The translations under genes were made by a program, and so were the position numbers. A DNA stretch of 38,151 nucleotides from Sulfuritalea sp. (GTDB lineage Bacteria > Pseudomonadota > Gammaproteobacteria > Burkholderiales > Rhodocyclaceae). The notes under the pieces are model-generated. The model had not been told where the DNA came from and did no database searches. It saw only the letters and a list, made by a program, of their open reading frames with translations. Position 1 is the stretch's first letter; each line of letters begins with the position of its first letter. This document shows positions 8,870 through 18,231 of this stretch, one piece after another. The DNA is taken from contig JAIPCF010000019.1 in the NCBI GenBank assembly GCA_021738385.1, forward strand, positions 1 to 38,151, written 5' to 3'.

Positions 8870-9832
8870 GTGGCCTGGCTGCTGTTCCCCGTTTCCATTC
8901 TTTTTTTGGTTCTCGTCACCGGGCGCCGGGCTTTATATCGTCTCGGTTGGTTGCGTAGATTTCGCCTCCCTGTTTCGGTGGTGGTGATTGGCAATATCAA
9001 TGTCGGCGGGACGGGCAAGACGCCATTGGTGGTCCACTTGGCGCAGTCTTTGCTGTCGAGCGGGCGACATCCTGGAATAGTCAGCCGCGGCTACCTTGGC
9101 AATACGGAGAATGTAGTCGAGGCGAGTCCAGAAAGCGATCCGGGTGAAGTGGGGGACGAACCCGTGCTACTGGCTCGACTCAGCGGTTGCGCTGTATTTG
9201 TTGGCAGGGACCGTGTGGCGGCGGCCAGAGCATTGCTGGCCACGAATCCGGACTGTGATGTGATTCTTTCGGATGATGGACTGCAGCACTATCGCCTAGA
9301 GCGCGATGTGGAGATTGCCATATTCGATGCAGGCCGGATGCAAAACGGCTGGATGCTGCCCGCCGGGCCGCTACGGGAACCGATGGATCGGCTGAACCAG
9401 GTTGACGCGGTTGTCATCAACGCAACCGCCGTGTCGCCAGCGCCGACTTTTGCGTGCCCGACGTTTGTAATGAGCCTGCAAGGCAGCACTTTTTTTCGCC
9501 TTGACGATCCGTTGATTACCTGCAGCGCTACAGAGCTGACTGGCAAGGCGCTGCACGCTGTCGCCGGCATTGGTGAGCCACGGCGGTTTTTCGATATGTT
9601 GTCCAATCTCGGGCTGAGCTGCTCCGAGCATTCCTTCGCCGATCACTACGATTATCGCGCTGAGGATATCGGGTTTCCCGGCGATGCGATTCTGACGACG
9701 GAAAAGGATGCCGTAAAATTGGCCCGACTCAAACTGTCTCTGCCGGTCTGGGTTTTGCCCGTGGCGGCGGAGGTCAGTCCTGCCCTTACCGAATTTGTTC
9801 TGGAGAAGCTGCATGGATACTCGTCTTCTTGA
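8870..9832 (+). CDS. lpxK: Tetraacyldisaccharide 4'-kinase (lipid A biosynthesis)
   Basis: LpxK phosphorylates the 4' position of the lipid A disaccharide precursor at the inner membrane. A hydrophobic N-terminal segment is followed by the Walker A motif GGTGKTP (about 45-51 from this start). Further hallmarks are [31 protein letters not shown] and the C-terminal [10 protein letters not shown]. The start is uncertain. The GTG at 8870 is the first usual start codon outside exbD and gives 320 residues. The upstream stretch IWRRRG also looks like family sequence, so translation may begin earlier: at an ATT (8849), or at ATGs inside exbD (8750 or 8759). It is followed, with a 20-base overlap, by ycaR. 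Confidence 0.92.
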   Translation: MAWLLFPVSILFLVLVTGRRALYRLGWLRRFRLPVSVVVIGNINVGGTGKTPLVVHLAQSLLSSGRHPGIVSRGYLGNTENVVEASPESDPGEVGDEPVLLARLSGCAVFVGRDRVAAARALLATNPDCDVILSDDGLQHYRLERDVEIAIFDAGRMQNGWMLPAGPLREPMDRLNQVDAVVINATAVSPAPTFACPTFVMSLQGSTFFRLDDPLITCSATELTGKALHAVAGIGEPRRFFDMLSNLGLSCSEHSFADHYDYRAEDIGFPGDAILTTEKDAVKLARLKLSLPVWVLPVAAEVSPALTEFVLEKLHGYSSS

Positions 9833-9989
9833 AATACTCGTTTGTCCTGTTTGCAAAGGACTGTTGGAGAATCGCAAAGCGGCATCAGAGTTGGTTTGCA
9901 AGGCTTGTAAACTTGCCTATCCGGTGAAGGACGACATCCCGGTGATGTTGGAGGATGAAGCACGTTCTCTTGGAGCCGAAGAGCCCTGA
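9813..9989 (+). CDS. ycaR: Trm112/YcaR family zinc-ribbon protein
   Basis: A 58-residue Trm112-like protein (UPF0434). Four cysteines in two pairs (Cys11-Cys14 and Cys29-Cys32) form a probable zinc ribbon, and the sequence [12 protein letters not shown] is diagnostic. Trm112 proteins activate methyltransferases in eukaryotes; the bacterial role is poorly known. The ATG at 9813 lies inside the end of lpxK with a 20-base overlap and has GGAG upstream. The order lpxK-ycaR-kdsB is the same as in E. coli, which supports the call. Confidence 0.92.
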   Translation: MDTRLLEILVCPVCKGLLENRKAASELVCKACKLAYPVKDDIPVMLEDEARSLGAEEP

Positions 9990-9998
9990 TGGAATTTT

Positions 9999-10025
9999 TC
10001 CCAGGCGTAATGCCGGGAGTCTTTT
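9999..10025 (+). terminator. Weak terminator-like hairpin after ycaR
   Basis: TCCC-A-GGC pairs with GCC-GGGA (9999-10018) with one bulged A and a five-base loop, followed by only four T. It could attenuate rather than end transcription before kdsB. Confidence 0.3.
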
Positions 10026-10096
10026 GCTTGAATCTGACCGGGTTTGGTGGCCGCAATTGTTATGCTGCGGGCACCGATAATCACTGAATTTCAGCC

Positions 10097-10873
10097 ATGA
10101 ATCGATTCCGTGTAGTCATTCCAGCGCGCTTTTCATCGACTCGGCTGCCCGGAAAACCTTTGGCCGATATTGCTGGCCAGCCGATGATTGTCCGCGTGGC
10201 GGCAGCGGCGAGACGCTCGCAACCCGATGGTATCTGGATTGCGACCGACGATGAGCGGATAGTCATTGCAGTTCGGGAGCATGGTTTCGAAGCCATGATG
10301 ACAAGGGTCGATCACATCAGTGGCACCGACCGTATCGCTGAAGTGGCAGATAAATTGAATTGGGACGACGACGAAATCGTGGTTAATGTCCAGGGTGACG
10401 AACCGTTGATCGATCCCGCCTTGATCCAGGAGGTTGCTACTGCCTTGAGCAATGACCCCGAAGCTGCGATGGCCACTGCTGCTCACCCTTTCATTGAGGC
10501 GGCGGATTTCTTCAATCCAAACATAGTCAAGGTGGTATGCGATGCGCAAGGCCGCGCACTGTACTTTAGTCGAGCTCCCATTCCCTGGGACAGGGATCAA
10601 TTCTCAAGCCAGCGCGATTCGCTTCCCGCCGATCTTCCGGCGCAGCGTCATATTGGACTGTATGCCTATCGCGTTGGTTTTTTGCGTCGATTCGGACAGC
10701 TCGCGATTGCTCCCATGGAGCGTTGCGAGTCGCTGGAGCAATTGCGAGCACTTTGGCATGGTTATCCGATACAGGTTGTCAGCATCGACCACTCTCCGGC
10801 GCCCGGCGTTGATACACCAGAAGATTTGGAAACGGTGCGCCGATTATTTGACGTCAAGAAGGATTCGGAGTAA
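10097..10873 (+). CDS. kdsB: 3-deoxy-manno-octulosonate cytidylyltransferase (CMP-KDO synthetase)
   Basis: KdsB makes CMP-KDO from KDO and CTP in the cytoplasm for attachment to lipid A, so it follows LpxK in the same pathway. At 258 residues it is slightly longer than E. coli KdsB (248). The nucleotide-binding N terminus [17 protein letters not shown] is at about 5-21. [33 protein letters not shown] and [15 protein letters not shown] are family motifs. It is separated from ycaR by 107 bases containing a weak hairpin. Confidence 0.97.
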   Translation: MNRFRVVIPARFSSTRLPGKPLADIAGQPMIVRVAAAARRSQPDGIWIATDDERIVIAVREHGFEAMMTRVDHISGTDRIAEVADKLNWDDDEIVVNVQGDEPLIDPALIQEVATALSNDPEAAMATAAHPFIEAADFFNPNIVKVVCDAQGRALYFSRAPIPWDRDQFSSQRDSLPADLPAQRHIGLYAYRVGFLRRFGQLAIAPMERCESLEQLRALWHGYPIQVVSIDHSPAPGVDTPEDLETVRRLFDVKKDSE

Positions 10874-10922
10874 GTTTTGCTAGACAAAAAATTGAAAAAA
10901 CATCATTAAATCATCTAGATAA

Positions 10923-11600
<678 letters not shown>

Positions 11601-11634
11601 AAGAAACAAACATTTTCTTCAGTCAGGGGGTTTC

Positions 11635-12744
11635 ATGTCCAGTCCAATACGACGAATAGCGATCTGTACCGGCGGTGGTGACGCTCCTGGGCTGAATGCA
11701 GTGATACGGTCAGTGGTTATTGCCGCTGAGAATCGTGGCTGGGAGTGCTACGGTATTCACGACGGTTTCAACGGCATACTTTTTCGTGAGCGTTATCCCG
11801 AGGGTGGGGTATTTCGACTCACTCGGGCGACGGTACGTGGCATAGGCCCCCTGGGAGGAACAATTCTGGGCAGTACCAACAAGGGAGATCCGCTGCATTT
11901 TCCGGTGCAAATGCCCGACGGGACAATGAGAGATACGGATCGCTCAGACGAAATACTGGAGTATTTCGCGATGAAGGAGCTCGACGCCCTGGTATCGATT
12001 GGCGGCGATGGCTCGCTTACCATCGCCAATGCGCTGCACAAGAAGGGTTTGCGTGTCGTTGGCGTGCCCAAGACAATCGATAACGATCTCGACAAAACAT
12101 TTACCACCTTCGGTTTCGATTCGGCAGTGAGTTTTGCCACCGAGTGTCTAGATCGGCTACACAGCACGGCCGAAAGCCACCATCGGGTGATGGTGGTCGA
12201 AGTTATGGGCCGCTATGCTGGCTGGATAGCGCTTCACAGCGGGATCGCAGGTGGTTCGCACGCTATCTTGATTCCAGAGATTCCTTTCGATCTGGATAAA
12301 GTGGTCGCCAAGATTCGCAGCAGGGATACTCAAGGGCGAATGTACTCAATTGTGTTGGTCGCGGAAGGTGCGGAGCCGATTCACGGTCATCGGGAAGTGC
12401 TCGCACCCGCCGAGATCGGTCATGCGGAACGGCTGGGAGGAATTGGTGAGCGAATCGCGAAGGTGCTTGGCGAGCAAACTGGCAAAGATGTCCGTGTCGT
12501 GGTGCTCGGTCACTTATTGCGTGGAGGCAGCCCAACAGCCTTTGATCGCCTTGCCGCGATGCGGTTCGGTACTGCTGCTGTCAGGGCTTTGGAAGAGGGG
12601 CAGTCGGGCGTCATGGTGGCGCTCGCATTTCCAAACGTAAACTACGTAGCGCTGGAAGAGGTAGCGGGTCGCATGAAGGGCGTCCCGCTGGACTGCGACA
12701 CTCTTCAAACGGGAAGAGACGTCGGTATCTGCTTCGGGGATTGA
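11635..12744 (+). CDS. pfkA: 6-phosphofructokinase, mixed-signature type
   Basis: Phosphofructokinase-family enzyme of 369 residues acting on fructose 6-phosphate in glycolysis. TGGGDAPGLNAVIR marks the N terminus. The phosphoryl-donor site reads GGDGS with Gly126, the residue typical of ATP enzymes. The next motif is PKTIDND with Lys146, where classical ATP enzymes have Gly and PPi enzymes have Lys. The two positions are 20 residues apart, as in E. coli numbering 104 and 124. This Gly/Lys combination occurs in a subgroup that includes actinobacterial ATP enzymes, so the donor could be ATP, PPi or polyphosphate. An AGGGGG ribosome site precedes the ATG. It converges on a clear PPi-type paralogue. 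Confidence 0.9.
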   Translation: MSSPIRRIAICTGGGDAPGLNAVIRSVVIAAENRGWECYGIHDGFNGILFRERYPEGGVFRLTRATVRGIGPLGGTILGSTNKGDPLHFPVQMPDGTMRDTDRSDEILEYFAMKELDALVSIGGDGSLTIANALHKKGLRVVGVPKTIDNDLDKTFTTFGFDSAVSFATECLDRLHSTAESHHRVMVVEVMGRYAGWIALHSGIAGGSHAILIPEIPFDLDKVVAKIRSRDTQGRMYSIVLVAEGAEPIHGHREVLAPAEIGHAERLGGIGERIAKVLGEQTGKDVRVVVLGHLLRGGSPTAFDRLAAMRFGTAAVRALEEGQSGVMVALAFPNVNYVALEEVAGRMKGVPLDCDTLQTGRDVGICFGD

Positions 12745-12794
12745 CTTACTGCCGCTGGTATATTCGGATCTCCGGCGCTTCTGAGTAGAGCGGC

Positions 12795-14015
12795 CTAAGT
12801 TGTCGGACTCAGTATCTTGGCGACCTTGTTCAGGCGCAATCGGTAGGCGTCGGGCATGCCTGATCCGAGCAAGGGGCGTAGATACAGGCGGAACGCGTCG
12901 GTAACGTCGGTGCCGTTTGCGGCAATGAACTCGTCTTCCATAACACGGGTTTTGCCGGCGACGCTTTCCAGTGGGACCAATTGATAGTCAACTGAATAGA
13001 AGCCCGTTCGCTTGATTGCCACTGATCCGTCACAATCACCCCACATCGCGTATTGCACTGCTTTTTCGCCGACTTCACGGGCTTCACGCTGGTCTACATC
13101 CGATACGCAACCCATGAAAGAGCGCTGCAGGTAACCAAAGGTGTCGCCTCGTACGCGCTTGATACCGAGTTTGCTCTTGATCTCGTCACACAAGAGATCG
13201 GCTAGGGCGCCAGTGCCTGAGAGTTGTATGTTGCCATGGGCGTCCCGTTCGATATGCGTAGTCAGCTGGGTGATGATGGGCAAGCCCTTGCTGTCATGAA
13301 TCCCTTCGGAAGCGGCGATCACGCAGCGGCCATACCTGTCGTAGGTCTCCTTGACGTCGGCCAGGAATTTTTCGACACTGAAGGTGCGCTCTGGAAGGTA
13401 AATCAGATGGGGACCATCGTCCGGGAATTTTTTCCCCAGCGCCGATGCGGCTGTCAAGAAGCCGGCATGTCGGCCCATCACCACGGCGAGGTAAACCCCC
13501 GTTAGTGCCGTGTTGTCAAGATTGGCTCCCATGAATGCCTGGGCCACGAAGCGCGCAGCCGATGGGAAGCCCGGAGTGTGGTCATTGCCGACTAGATCAT
13601 TGTCTATGGTCTTCGGGATATGAATGCAGCGCAACGAGTAGTTTGCTCGCTTCGCCTCTTCACTGACAATCCTCACTGTATCGGACGAATCATTACCACC
13701 AATGTAGAAAAAATAGCCTATGCCATGCGCCTTGAGCACCTTGAAAATTTCCTGGCAGTACTTCAGATCAGGTTTGTCTCGTGTCGAACCTAGCGCCGAT
13801 GAAGGCGTGTTGGCCACCATTTCTATGTTGTGGCTGGTTTCTTGTGTTAGATCGAGGAACTCTTCATCAACGATTCCCGATACTCCATGATAGGCACCGT
13901 AGACCAATTCGACATTTCGAAACTTGCGGGCTTCCAAGACAACGCCTGCCATCGATTGATTGATGACGGCGGTGGGCCCCCCCCCTTGAGCGACTAAAAC
14001 TTTTCCCTGTGGCAT
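12795..14015 (-). CDS. pfp: Diphosphate-dependent phosphofructokinase
   Basis: A 406-residue phosphofructokinase that probably uses pyrophosphate and works reversibly between fructose 6-phosphate and fructose 1,6-bisphosphate. The donor site is GGNDS with Asp109, the PPi-type residue, followed by PKTIDND with Lys135, both matching PPi specificity. GGGPTAVINQS at 11-21, VMGRHAGFLTAASAL and RGDTFGYLQRSF are further family landmarks. The AAAGGA ribosome site is ten bases before the ATG. It is divergent from hppA, the membrane pyrophosphatase, with a 356-base shared control region, and convergent with a second phosphofructokinase. The context points to metabolism organised around pyrophosphate. 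Confidence 0.94.
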   Translation of the reverse strand: MPQGKVLVAQGGGPTAVINQSMAGVVLEARKFRNVELVYGAYHGVSGIVDEEFLDLTQETSHNIEMVANTPSSALGSTRDKPDLKYCQEIFKVLKAHGIGYFFYIGGNDSSDTVRIVSEEAKRANYSLRCIHIPKTIDNDLVGNDHTPGFPSAARFVAQAFMGANLDNTALTGVYLAVVMGRHAGFLTAASALGKKFPDDGPHLIYLPERTFSVEKFLADVKETYDRYGRCVIAASEGIHDSKGLPIITQLTTHIERDAHGNIQLSGTGALADLLCDEIKSKLGIKRVRGDTFGYLQRSFMGCVSDVDQREAREVGEKAVQYAMWGDCDGSVAIKRTGFYSVDYQLVPLESVAGKTRVMEDEFIAANGTDVTDAFRLYLRPLLGSGMPDAYRLRLNKVAKILSPTT

Positions 14016-14151
14016 GATCAGATGTTCCTTTCGGTTGATCAGATTTTTTTGACTTTCCTGGATGCGGCAAAACGTCTTCGGTATCGCATCTCTTCAGGTA
14101 GCGATCCCTCACATGGGTAGCTACTATATTCGCCATTTCGGGTAGCTGGCA

Positions 14152-14182
14152 TCCATCAAGCGGATATCTCCATCAAGCGGAT
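14152..14182. repeat. Tandem 14-bp direct repeat upstream of hppA
   Basis: TCCATCAAGCGGAT occurs exactly at 14152-14165 and again at 14169-14182, a 17-bp period. It could be a pair of regulator sites or simple slippage. Confidence 0.7.
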
Positions 14183-14309
14183 TTCTGCCTTGGCACCAGA
14201 ACAAGGCATCCAGAAGCGCCAGAGAAATTAGTTGGTTCATACACCAGAATTGAGGATATCGCTTTGAAAAACATCAACGTTCGGGCGATAAAAGTTGCCA
14301 TATAGTCTT

Positions 14310-14337
14310 TTGTGAGGCGTCTATGGCGTGATAAAAT
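14310..14337 (+). promoter_or_regulatory. Candidate sigma70 promoter of hppA
   Basis: TTGTGA (14310-14315) and TAAAAT (14332-14337) are separated by 16 bases. The -10 differs from consensus at one position. It lies 35 bases before the hppA ATG. Confidence 0.5.
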
Positions 14338-14371
14338 TACCTGTTAAGTTCATCAATACTCAGGGGGTTTT

Positions 14372-16477
14372 ATGTCAGCAGGACTGATTTTTGCGCTGAT
14401 CTGTGCCGTGGCGGCAATCGCCTACGGCTGGATCATGAGCCAGTGGATATTGTCGCAGCCGGCGGGCAACGACCGCATGAAGCAAATAGCGGCCGCCATT
14501 CAGGAAGGTGCTCAAGCCTACCTCAACCGCCAGTACACCACGATCGGAATTGTCGGTGCGGTACTCGCTGTGGTCATCTTGATATTCCTCGGCGCAAAAA
14601 CTGCGATCGGTTTCGTTCTGGGCGCAGTACTGTCGGGCGCGGCTGGCTACATCGGCATGAACGTTTCGGTGCGGGCAAATGTGCGTACGGCTGAAGCCGC
14701 TCGAATTGGTATCAATGAAGCACTGAATGTTGCGTTCAAGGGCGGCGCCATCACCGGAATGCTGGTTGTAGGATTGGGGCTGCTGGGTGTTGCAGGGTAT
14801 TACGCGGTGTTGAAAATGATGGGTGGTGCCGGTGTTGAAATGGAAGGCATCATCCACCCGCTGATTGGTCTCGGTTTCGGTTCCTCGCTGATATCGATTT
14901 TCGCGCGTCTTGGTGGCGGTATCTTCACCAAAGGTGCGGACGTCGGAGCCGACCTCGTGGGCAAGGTCGAAGCCGGTATTCCTGAAGACGATCCGCGCAA
15001 CCCCGCTGTGATCGCCGACAACGTGGGTGACAACGTGGGCGACTGCGCAGGCATGGCGGCTGACTTGTTCGAGACCTATGCCGTCACTACTGTGGCCACC
15101 ATGCTGCTGGGTGCGCTGCTGCTGAAGGTGAATCCAGTATTTGCCGAACAGGCGGTCATCTATCCTCTGGCCCTGGGTGGCTTCTCGATCATTGCGTCGA
15201 TCGTTGGCGTGATGTTCGTAAAGACATCGCCGGGTGCCAAGATCATGAACGCGCTGTATCGCGGCTTGATCGTGGCGGGTGTGCTGGCGTTGATCGCTTT
15301 CTACCCGATGACAACTTGGTTGATCGACGATCACCTGCTCGATACAGTGTTGGGTATCGCGGGTGGTGCGCAACTAAGGCTCTATGGCGCGGCAGTGATC
15401 GGTCTGGTACTGACCGGATTGATGGTCTATATCACCGAGTACTACACGGGCACCGAGTTCAAGCCGGTGCAGCACGTGGCGCAAGCCTCAACCACGGGTC
15501 ATGGCACCAACATCATCGCCGGTCTCGGTGTATCGATGAAGTCCACGGCCTGGCCGGTTCTTTCGGTCTGTGCCGCCATCTGGGCTTCATACACGCTAGG
15601 CGGTTTGTACGGCATCGCGATCGCGGCCACTTCCATGCTTTCCATGGCCGGCATCGTGGTCGCGCTTGACGCCTACGGCCCTATTACCGACAACGCTGGC
15701 GGCATTGCCGAAATGGCCGAGTTGCCCGATTCTGTTCGGGGTATTACCGATCCGCTGGACGCGGTTGGCAATACGACCAAGGCCGTGACGAAAGGCTATG
15801 CCATTGGTTCAGCAGGCCTTGCCGCGCTGGTTCTGTTTGCCGACTTTACCCATGGGTTGGAGTCGCTCAAGCCGGGTGTGAAGTTTGCCTTTGACCTGTC
15901 CGACCCGGCTGTGATTATTGGCCTCTTTGTTGGCGGCATGGTGCCTTATCTGTTTGCCGCAATGGGCATGGAAGCGGTGGGCCGCGCTGCCGGAGCAGTG
16001 GTAGTTGAAGTACGCCGTCAGTTCAAGGAAATCCCGGGCATCATGGAAGGTACGGGCAAGCCCGAATACGGCACTTGTGTCGACATGCTGACCAAGGCTG
16101 CCATCAAGGAGATGATGATTCCTTCGTTGTTGCCCGTGCTGGTGCCGGTCGTTGTTGCAGTTGTCATGAACTTCCTGATGGCTCCGGTCGACGGCGTTGG
16201 CGCCGGAGTGCGCGCGCTGGGCGGCGTGCTGATGGGCACTATCGTTACCGGTATCTTCGTTGCCATTTCGATGACCACAGGCGGTGGTTGCTGGGATAAC
16301 GCCAAGAAGTACATCGAAGACGGCAACTTTGGCGGTAAGGGTTCCGAAGCTCACAAGGCGGCTGTTACGGGTGACACGGTCGGTGATCCCTACAAGGATA
16401 CGGCTGGCCCGGCGGTTAACCCGCTAATCAAGATCATCAACATCGTGGCTTTGCTGATTCTGCCTCTGGTGGTGTGA
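14372..16477 (+). CDS. hppA: K+-independent proton-translocating membrane pyrophosphatase
   Basis: Integral membrane pyrophosphatase of 701 residues that hydrolyses PPi and pumps protons, or runs backwards to make PPi. The substrate site [20 protein letters not shown] (190s) and [18 protein letters not shown] are intact, as are [13 protein letters not shown] and the C-terminal [28 protein letters not shown] carries Lys470 and Thr473; this Lys/Thr pair marks the K+-independent class, while K+-dependent enzymes have Ala there. About 16 membrane helices are expected for the family. Divergent from the PPi-dependent phosphofructokinase, it suggests coupling of PPi chemistry to membrane energy. Its stop overlaps the alternative GTG start of ggt. 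Confidence 0.97.
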   Translation: MSAGLIFALICAVAAIAYGWIMSQWILSQPAGNDRMKQIAAAIQEGAQAYLNRQYTTIGIVGAVLAVVILIFLGAKTAIGFVLGAVLSGAAGYIGMNVSVRANVRTAEAARIGINEALNVAFKGGAITGMLVVGLGLLGVAGYYAVLKMMGGAGVEMEGIIHPLIGLGFGSSLISIFARLGGGIFTKGADVGADLVGKVEAGIPEDDPRNPAVIADNVGDNVGDCAGMAADLFETYAVTTVATMLLGALLLKVNPVFAEQAVIYPLALGGFSIIASIVGVMFVKTSPGAKIMNALYRGLIVAGVLALIAFYPMTTWLIDDHLLDTVLGIAGGAQLRLYGAAVIGLVLTGLMVYITEYYTGTEFKPVQHVAQASTTGHGTNIIAGLGVSMKSTAWPVLSVCAAIWASYTLGGLYGIAIAATSMLSMAGIVVALDAYGPITDNAGGIAEMAELPDSVRGITDPLDAVGNTTKAVTKGYAIGSAGLAALVLFADFTHGLESLKPGVKFAFDLSDPAVIIGLFVGGMVPYLFAAMGMEAVGRAAGAVVVEVRRQFKEIPGIMEGTGKPEYGTCVDMLTKAAIKEMMIPSLLPVLVPVVVAVVMNFLMAPVDGVGAGVRALGGVLMGTIVTGIFVAISMTTGGGCWDNAKKYIEDGNFGGKGSEAHKAAVTGDTVGDPYKDTAGPAVNPLIKIINIVALLILPLVV

Positions 16478-16494
16478 TCTCAAATGTGATTGCA

Positions 16495-18231
16495 ATGCAA
16501 ACGGGCGGCCTGCGGGCTGCCCGTTTTTTCTTGGCACTCGCGATACTGGAGAGTGGCAGTGCTGCTCTGGCCCAAGCTGAGCAGCCTGAAGCCTCCAGTG
16601 GGTTTCAACAACGCAAGGCGCAAAGCAGTTCGGGTTTCATGGCCGTAACTGCCAACGCCTACGCGACCGACGCTGCCGCGGAAATTCTGCAGTTGGGTGG
16701 AAATGCGTTGGATGCGGTTATTGCGGCGCAGTGGGTTCTCAATCTTGTCGAGCCGCAATCATCAGGCATTGGCGGTGGAGGGTTCCTGCTACATTGGGAC
16801 GCTCAGCGCAGCAAGGTCTCGGCCTGGGATGGCCGGGAAACGGCTCCCCGTAGTGCCAGCGCCGACTTTGCACGGCGCCCTGATGGAAGTCTTGCCGGAT
16901 TTTATGAGCTTGTAGCCACCGGCAAATCGGTTGGTGTCCCCGGCCTTGTTTCGATGTTTGAAACCGTGCATCGACGTCACGGCAAGCTGCGGTGGGAGCG
17001 ACTTTCTCGTCCTGCAATTCGTCTGGCAATAAACGGTTTTATCATTTCGCCGCGACTGTACAAACTGTTGAGTAAAGACAAGCTCCTGCGCAAGAATACA
17101 TCGGCACGTGCGCTTTACTATCAAGCCAATGGCGAACCCAATCCGGTCGGCAGCGTATTGCGCAACCCCGACTTCGCCGTGAGTTTGCGCGACATTGCTA
17201 CAGCAGGCGCTGTTGCCTTGCATGAAGGTGATCTGGCCGCTCGTATTGTCATCGAAGTCAGGCAGCGGGGCGGCATGCTGACGACCCAGGACATGCACGA
17301 ATACCAGCCCAAGCAGCGGTCCGCTGTTTGTGGTCCCTATCGTCAATGGCGAATCTGCGGTATGCCGCCACCATCTTCCGGGGGCATAGCCGTACTTGAG
17401 TTGCTGGGTTTGATGGAACATTCCAGACTGCCGTCGGGGGACCCGGCTATCCCTGATTCAGCCCACTTGTTTGCTGAAGCCGGGCGCCTCACCTATGCCG
17501 ATAGGGGGCGCTATCTCGCGGACCCGGATTTTGTGGCCGTTCCTCAGCGAGAGCTTTTGGCGCCAGGATATCTGGAGCGACGGGCGCGTCTGATCAAATC
17601 GGACCGCAGCATGGGTATCGCCCAACCGGGAGACCTGCCCACTCGCCAGACTCTGGCTGACGACAATGCCCCTGAATTGCCAGCGACAACGCATATTTCG
17701 ATAGTTGATCGTGAAGGCAATGCAGTGGCACTAACGAGTTCGATCGAGAGTGCTTTTGGAAGCCGTATCCAGGTAGGCGGTTTTCTGCTCAACAATCAAC
17801 TTACTGACTTTTCTTTTGTGGCAGAACGTGATGGCAAACCAGTTGCCAATCGTCTGGAGCCCGGAAAGCGGCCGCTGTCTTCGATGTCTCCGACCCTGGT
17901 CTTTGACGCACGCGGCAAACTTTATGCGGTACTGGGCTCTCCTGGAGGCAGTCGCATCATCAACTATGTCGCGCGGACTTTGGTGGCGCTGCTCGATGGT
18001 CGCTACGATCCGGCTAGCGCGGTTGCACAACTGCATGTCGGAAACCGCAATGGAGCAACGGAAATAGAGCACGGTTCCGCTGCGGATGCATTGGCGCAAG
18101 AACTGGTCCGGCGCGGCCACAAGGTCAAGCGCGATGACATGACCAGCGGATTGCATTTGATCGTTCGTTCAGGTAACAACTGGATGAGCGCTGTCGATCC
18201 GCGCAGAGAAGGCACCGCGCGTGGTGAATGA
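16495..18231 (+). CDS. ggt: Gamma-glutamyltranspeptidase precursor
   Basis: Periplasmic N-terminal-nucleophile hydrolase that transfers or hydrolyses the gamma-glutamyl group of glutathione. The 578-residue precursor starts with a signal peptide (hydrophobic FFLALAIL, end near ALAQA). The large subunit contains ILQLGGNALDAVIAAQWVLN and SSGIGGGGFLL. Self-cleavage is expected before Thr398 in PATTHISIVD, the catalytic Thr. The small subunit has NNQLTDFS, PLSSMSPTLVF and GSPGGSRIINYV. The ATG at 16495 is chosen; a GTG at 16474 overlapping the hppA stop is in the same frame. Neither has a good ribosome site, so coupling to hppA is possible. The stop abuts the convergent murJ stop with no spare base. 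Confidence 0.94.
   Translation: MQTGGLRAARFFLALAILESGSAALAQAEQPEASSGFQQRKAQSSSGFMAVTANAYATDAAAEILQLGGNALDAVIAAQWVLNLVEPQSSGIGGGGFLLHWDAQRSKVSAWDGRETAPRSASADFARRPDGSLAGFYELVATGKSVGVPGLVSMFETVHRRHGKLRWERLSRPAIRLAINGFIISPRLYKLLSKDKLLRKNTSARALYYQANGEPNPVGSVLRNPDFAVSLRDIATAGAVALHEGDLAARIVIEVRQRGGMLTTQDMHEYQPKQRSAVCGPYRQWRICGMPPPSSGGIAVLELLGLMEHSRLPSGDPAIPDSAHLFAEAGRLTYADRGRYLADPDFVAVPQRELLAPGYLERRARLIKSDRSMGIAQPGDLPTRQTLADDNAPELPATTHISIVDREGNAVALTSSIESAFGSRIQVGGFLLNNQLTDFSFVAERDGKPVANRLEPGKRPLSSMSPTLVFDARGKLYAVLGSPGGSRIINYVARTLVALLDGRYDPASAVAQLHVGNRNGATEIEHGSAADALAQELVRRGHKVKRDDMTSGLHLIVRSGNNWMSAVDPRREGTARGE
16499..16529 (+). terminator. Terminator-like hairpin inside the start of ggt
   Basis: AAACGGGC (16499-16506) pairs with GCCCGTTT (16519-16526), and six T residues run from 16524 to 16529. 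Its position 22 bases after hppA is that of an hppA terminator, but it also encodes the ggt signal peptide. Confidence 0.65.

Larger units (their letters stand above)
14016..14371. other. Shared control region between pfp and hppA
   Basis: A 356-base divergent intergenic region with no plausible gene. It contains the pfp ribosome site, short repeats near its middle (GGGTAGCT twice, and the 14-bp direct repeat at 14152-14182), and a candidate hppA promoter at 14310-14337. The AGGGGG ribosome site for hppA is at 14362-14367. Confidence 0.6.

Noticed and set aside
14375-15373. Long open frame (332 codons) on the minus strand inside hppA
   Set aside because: His/Gln/Arg-rich shadow of hppA with no ribosome site or family likeness; hppA is certain on the other strand.
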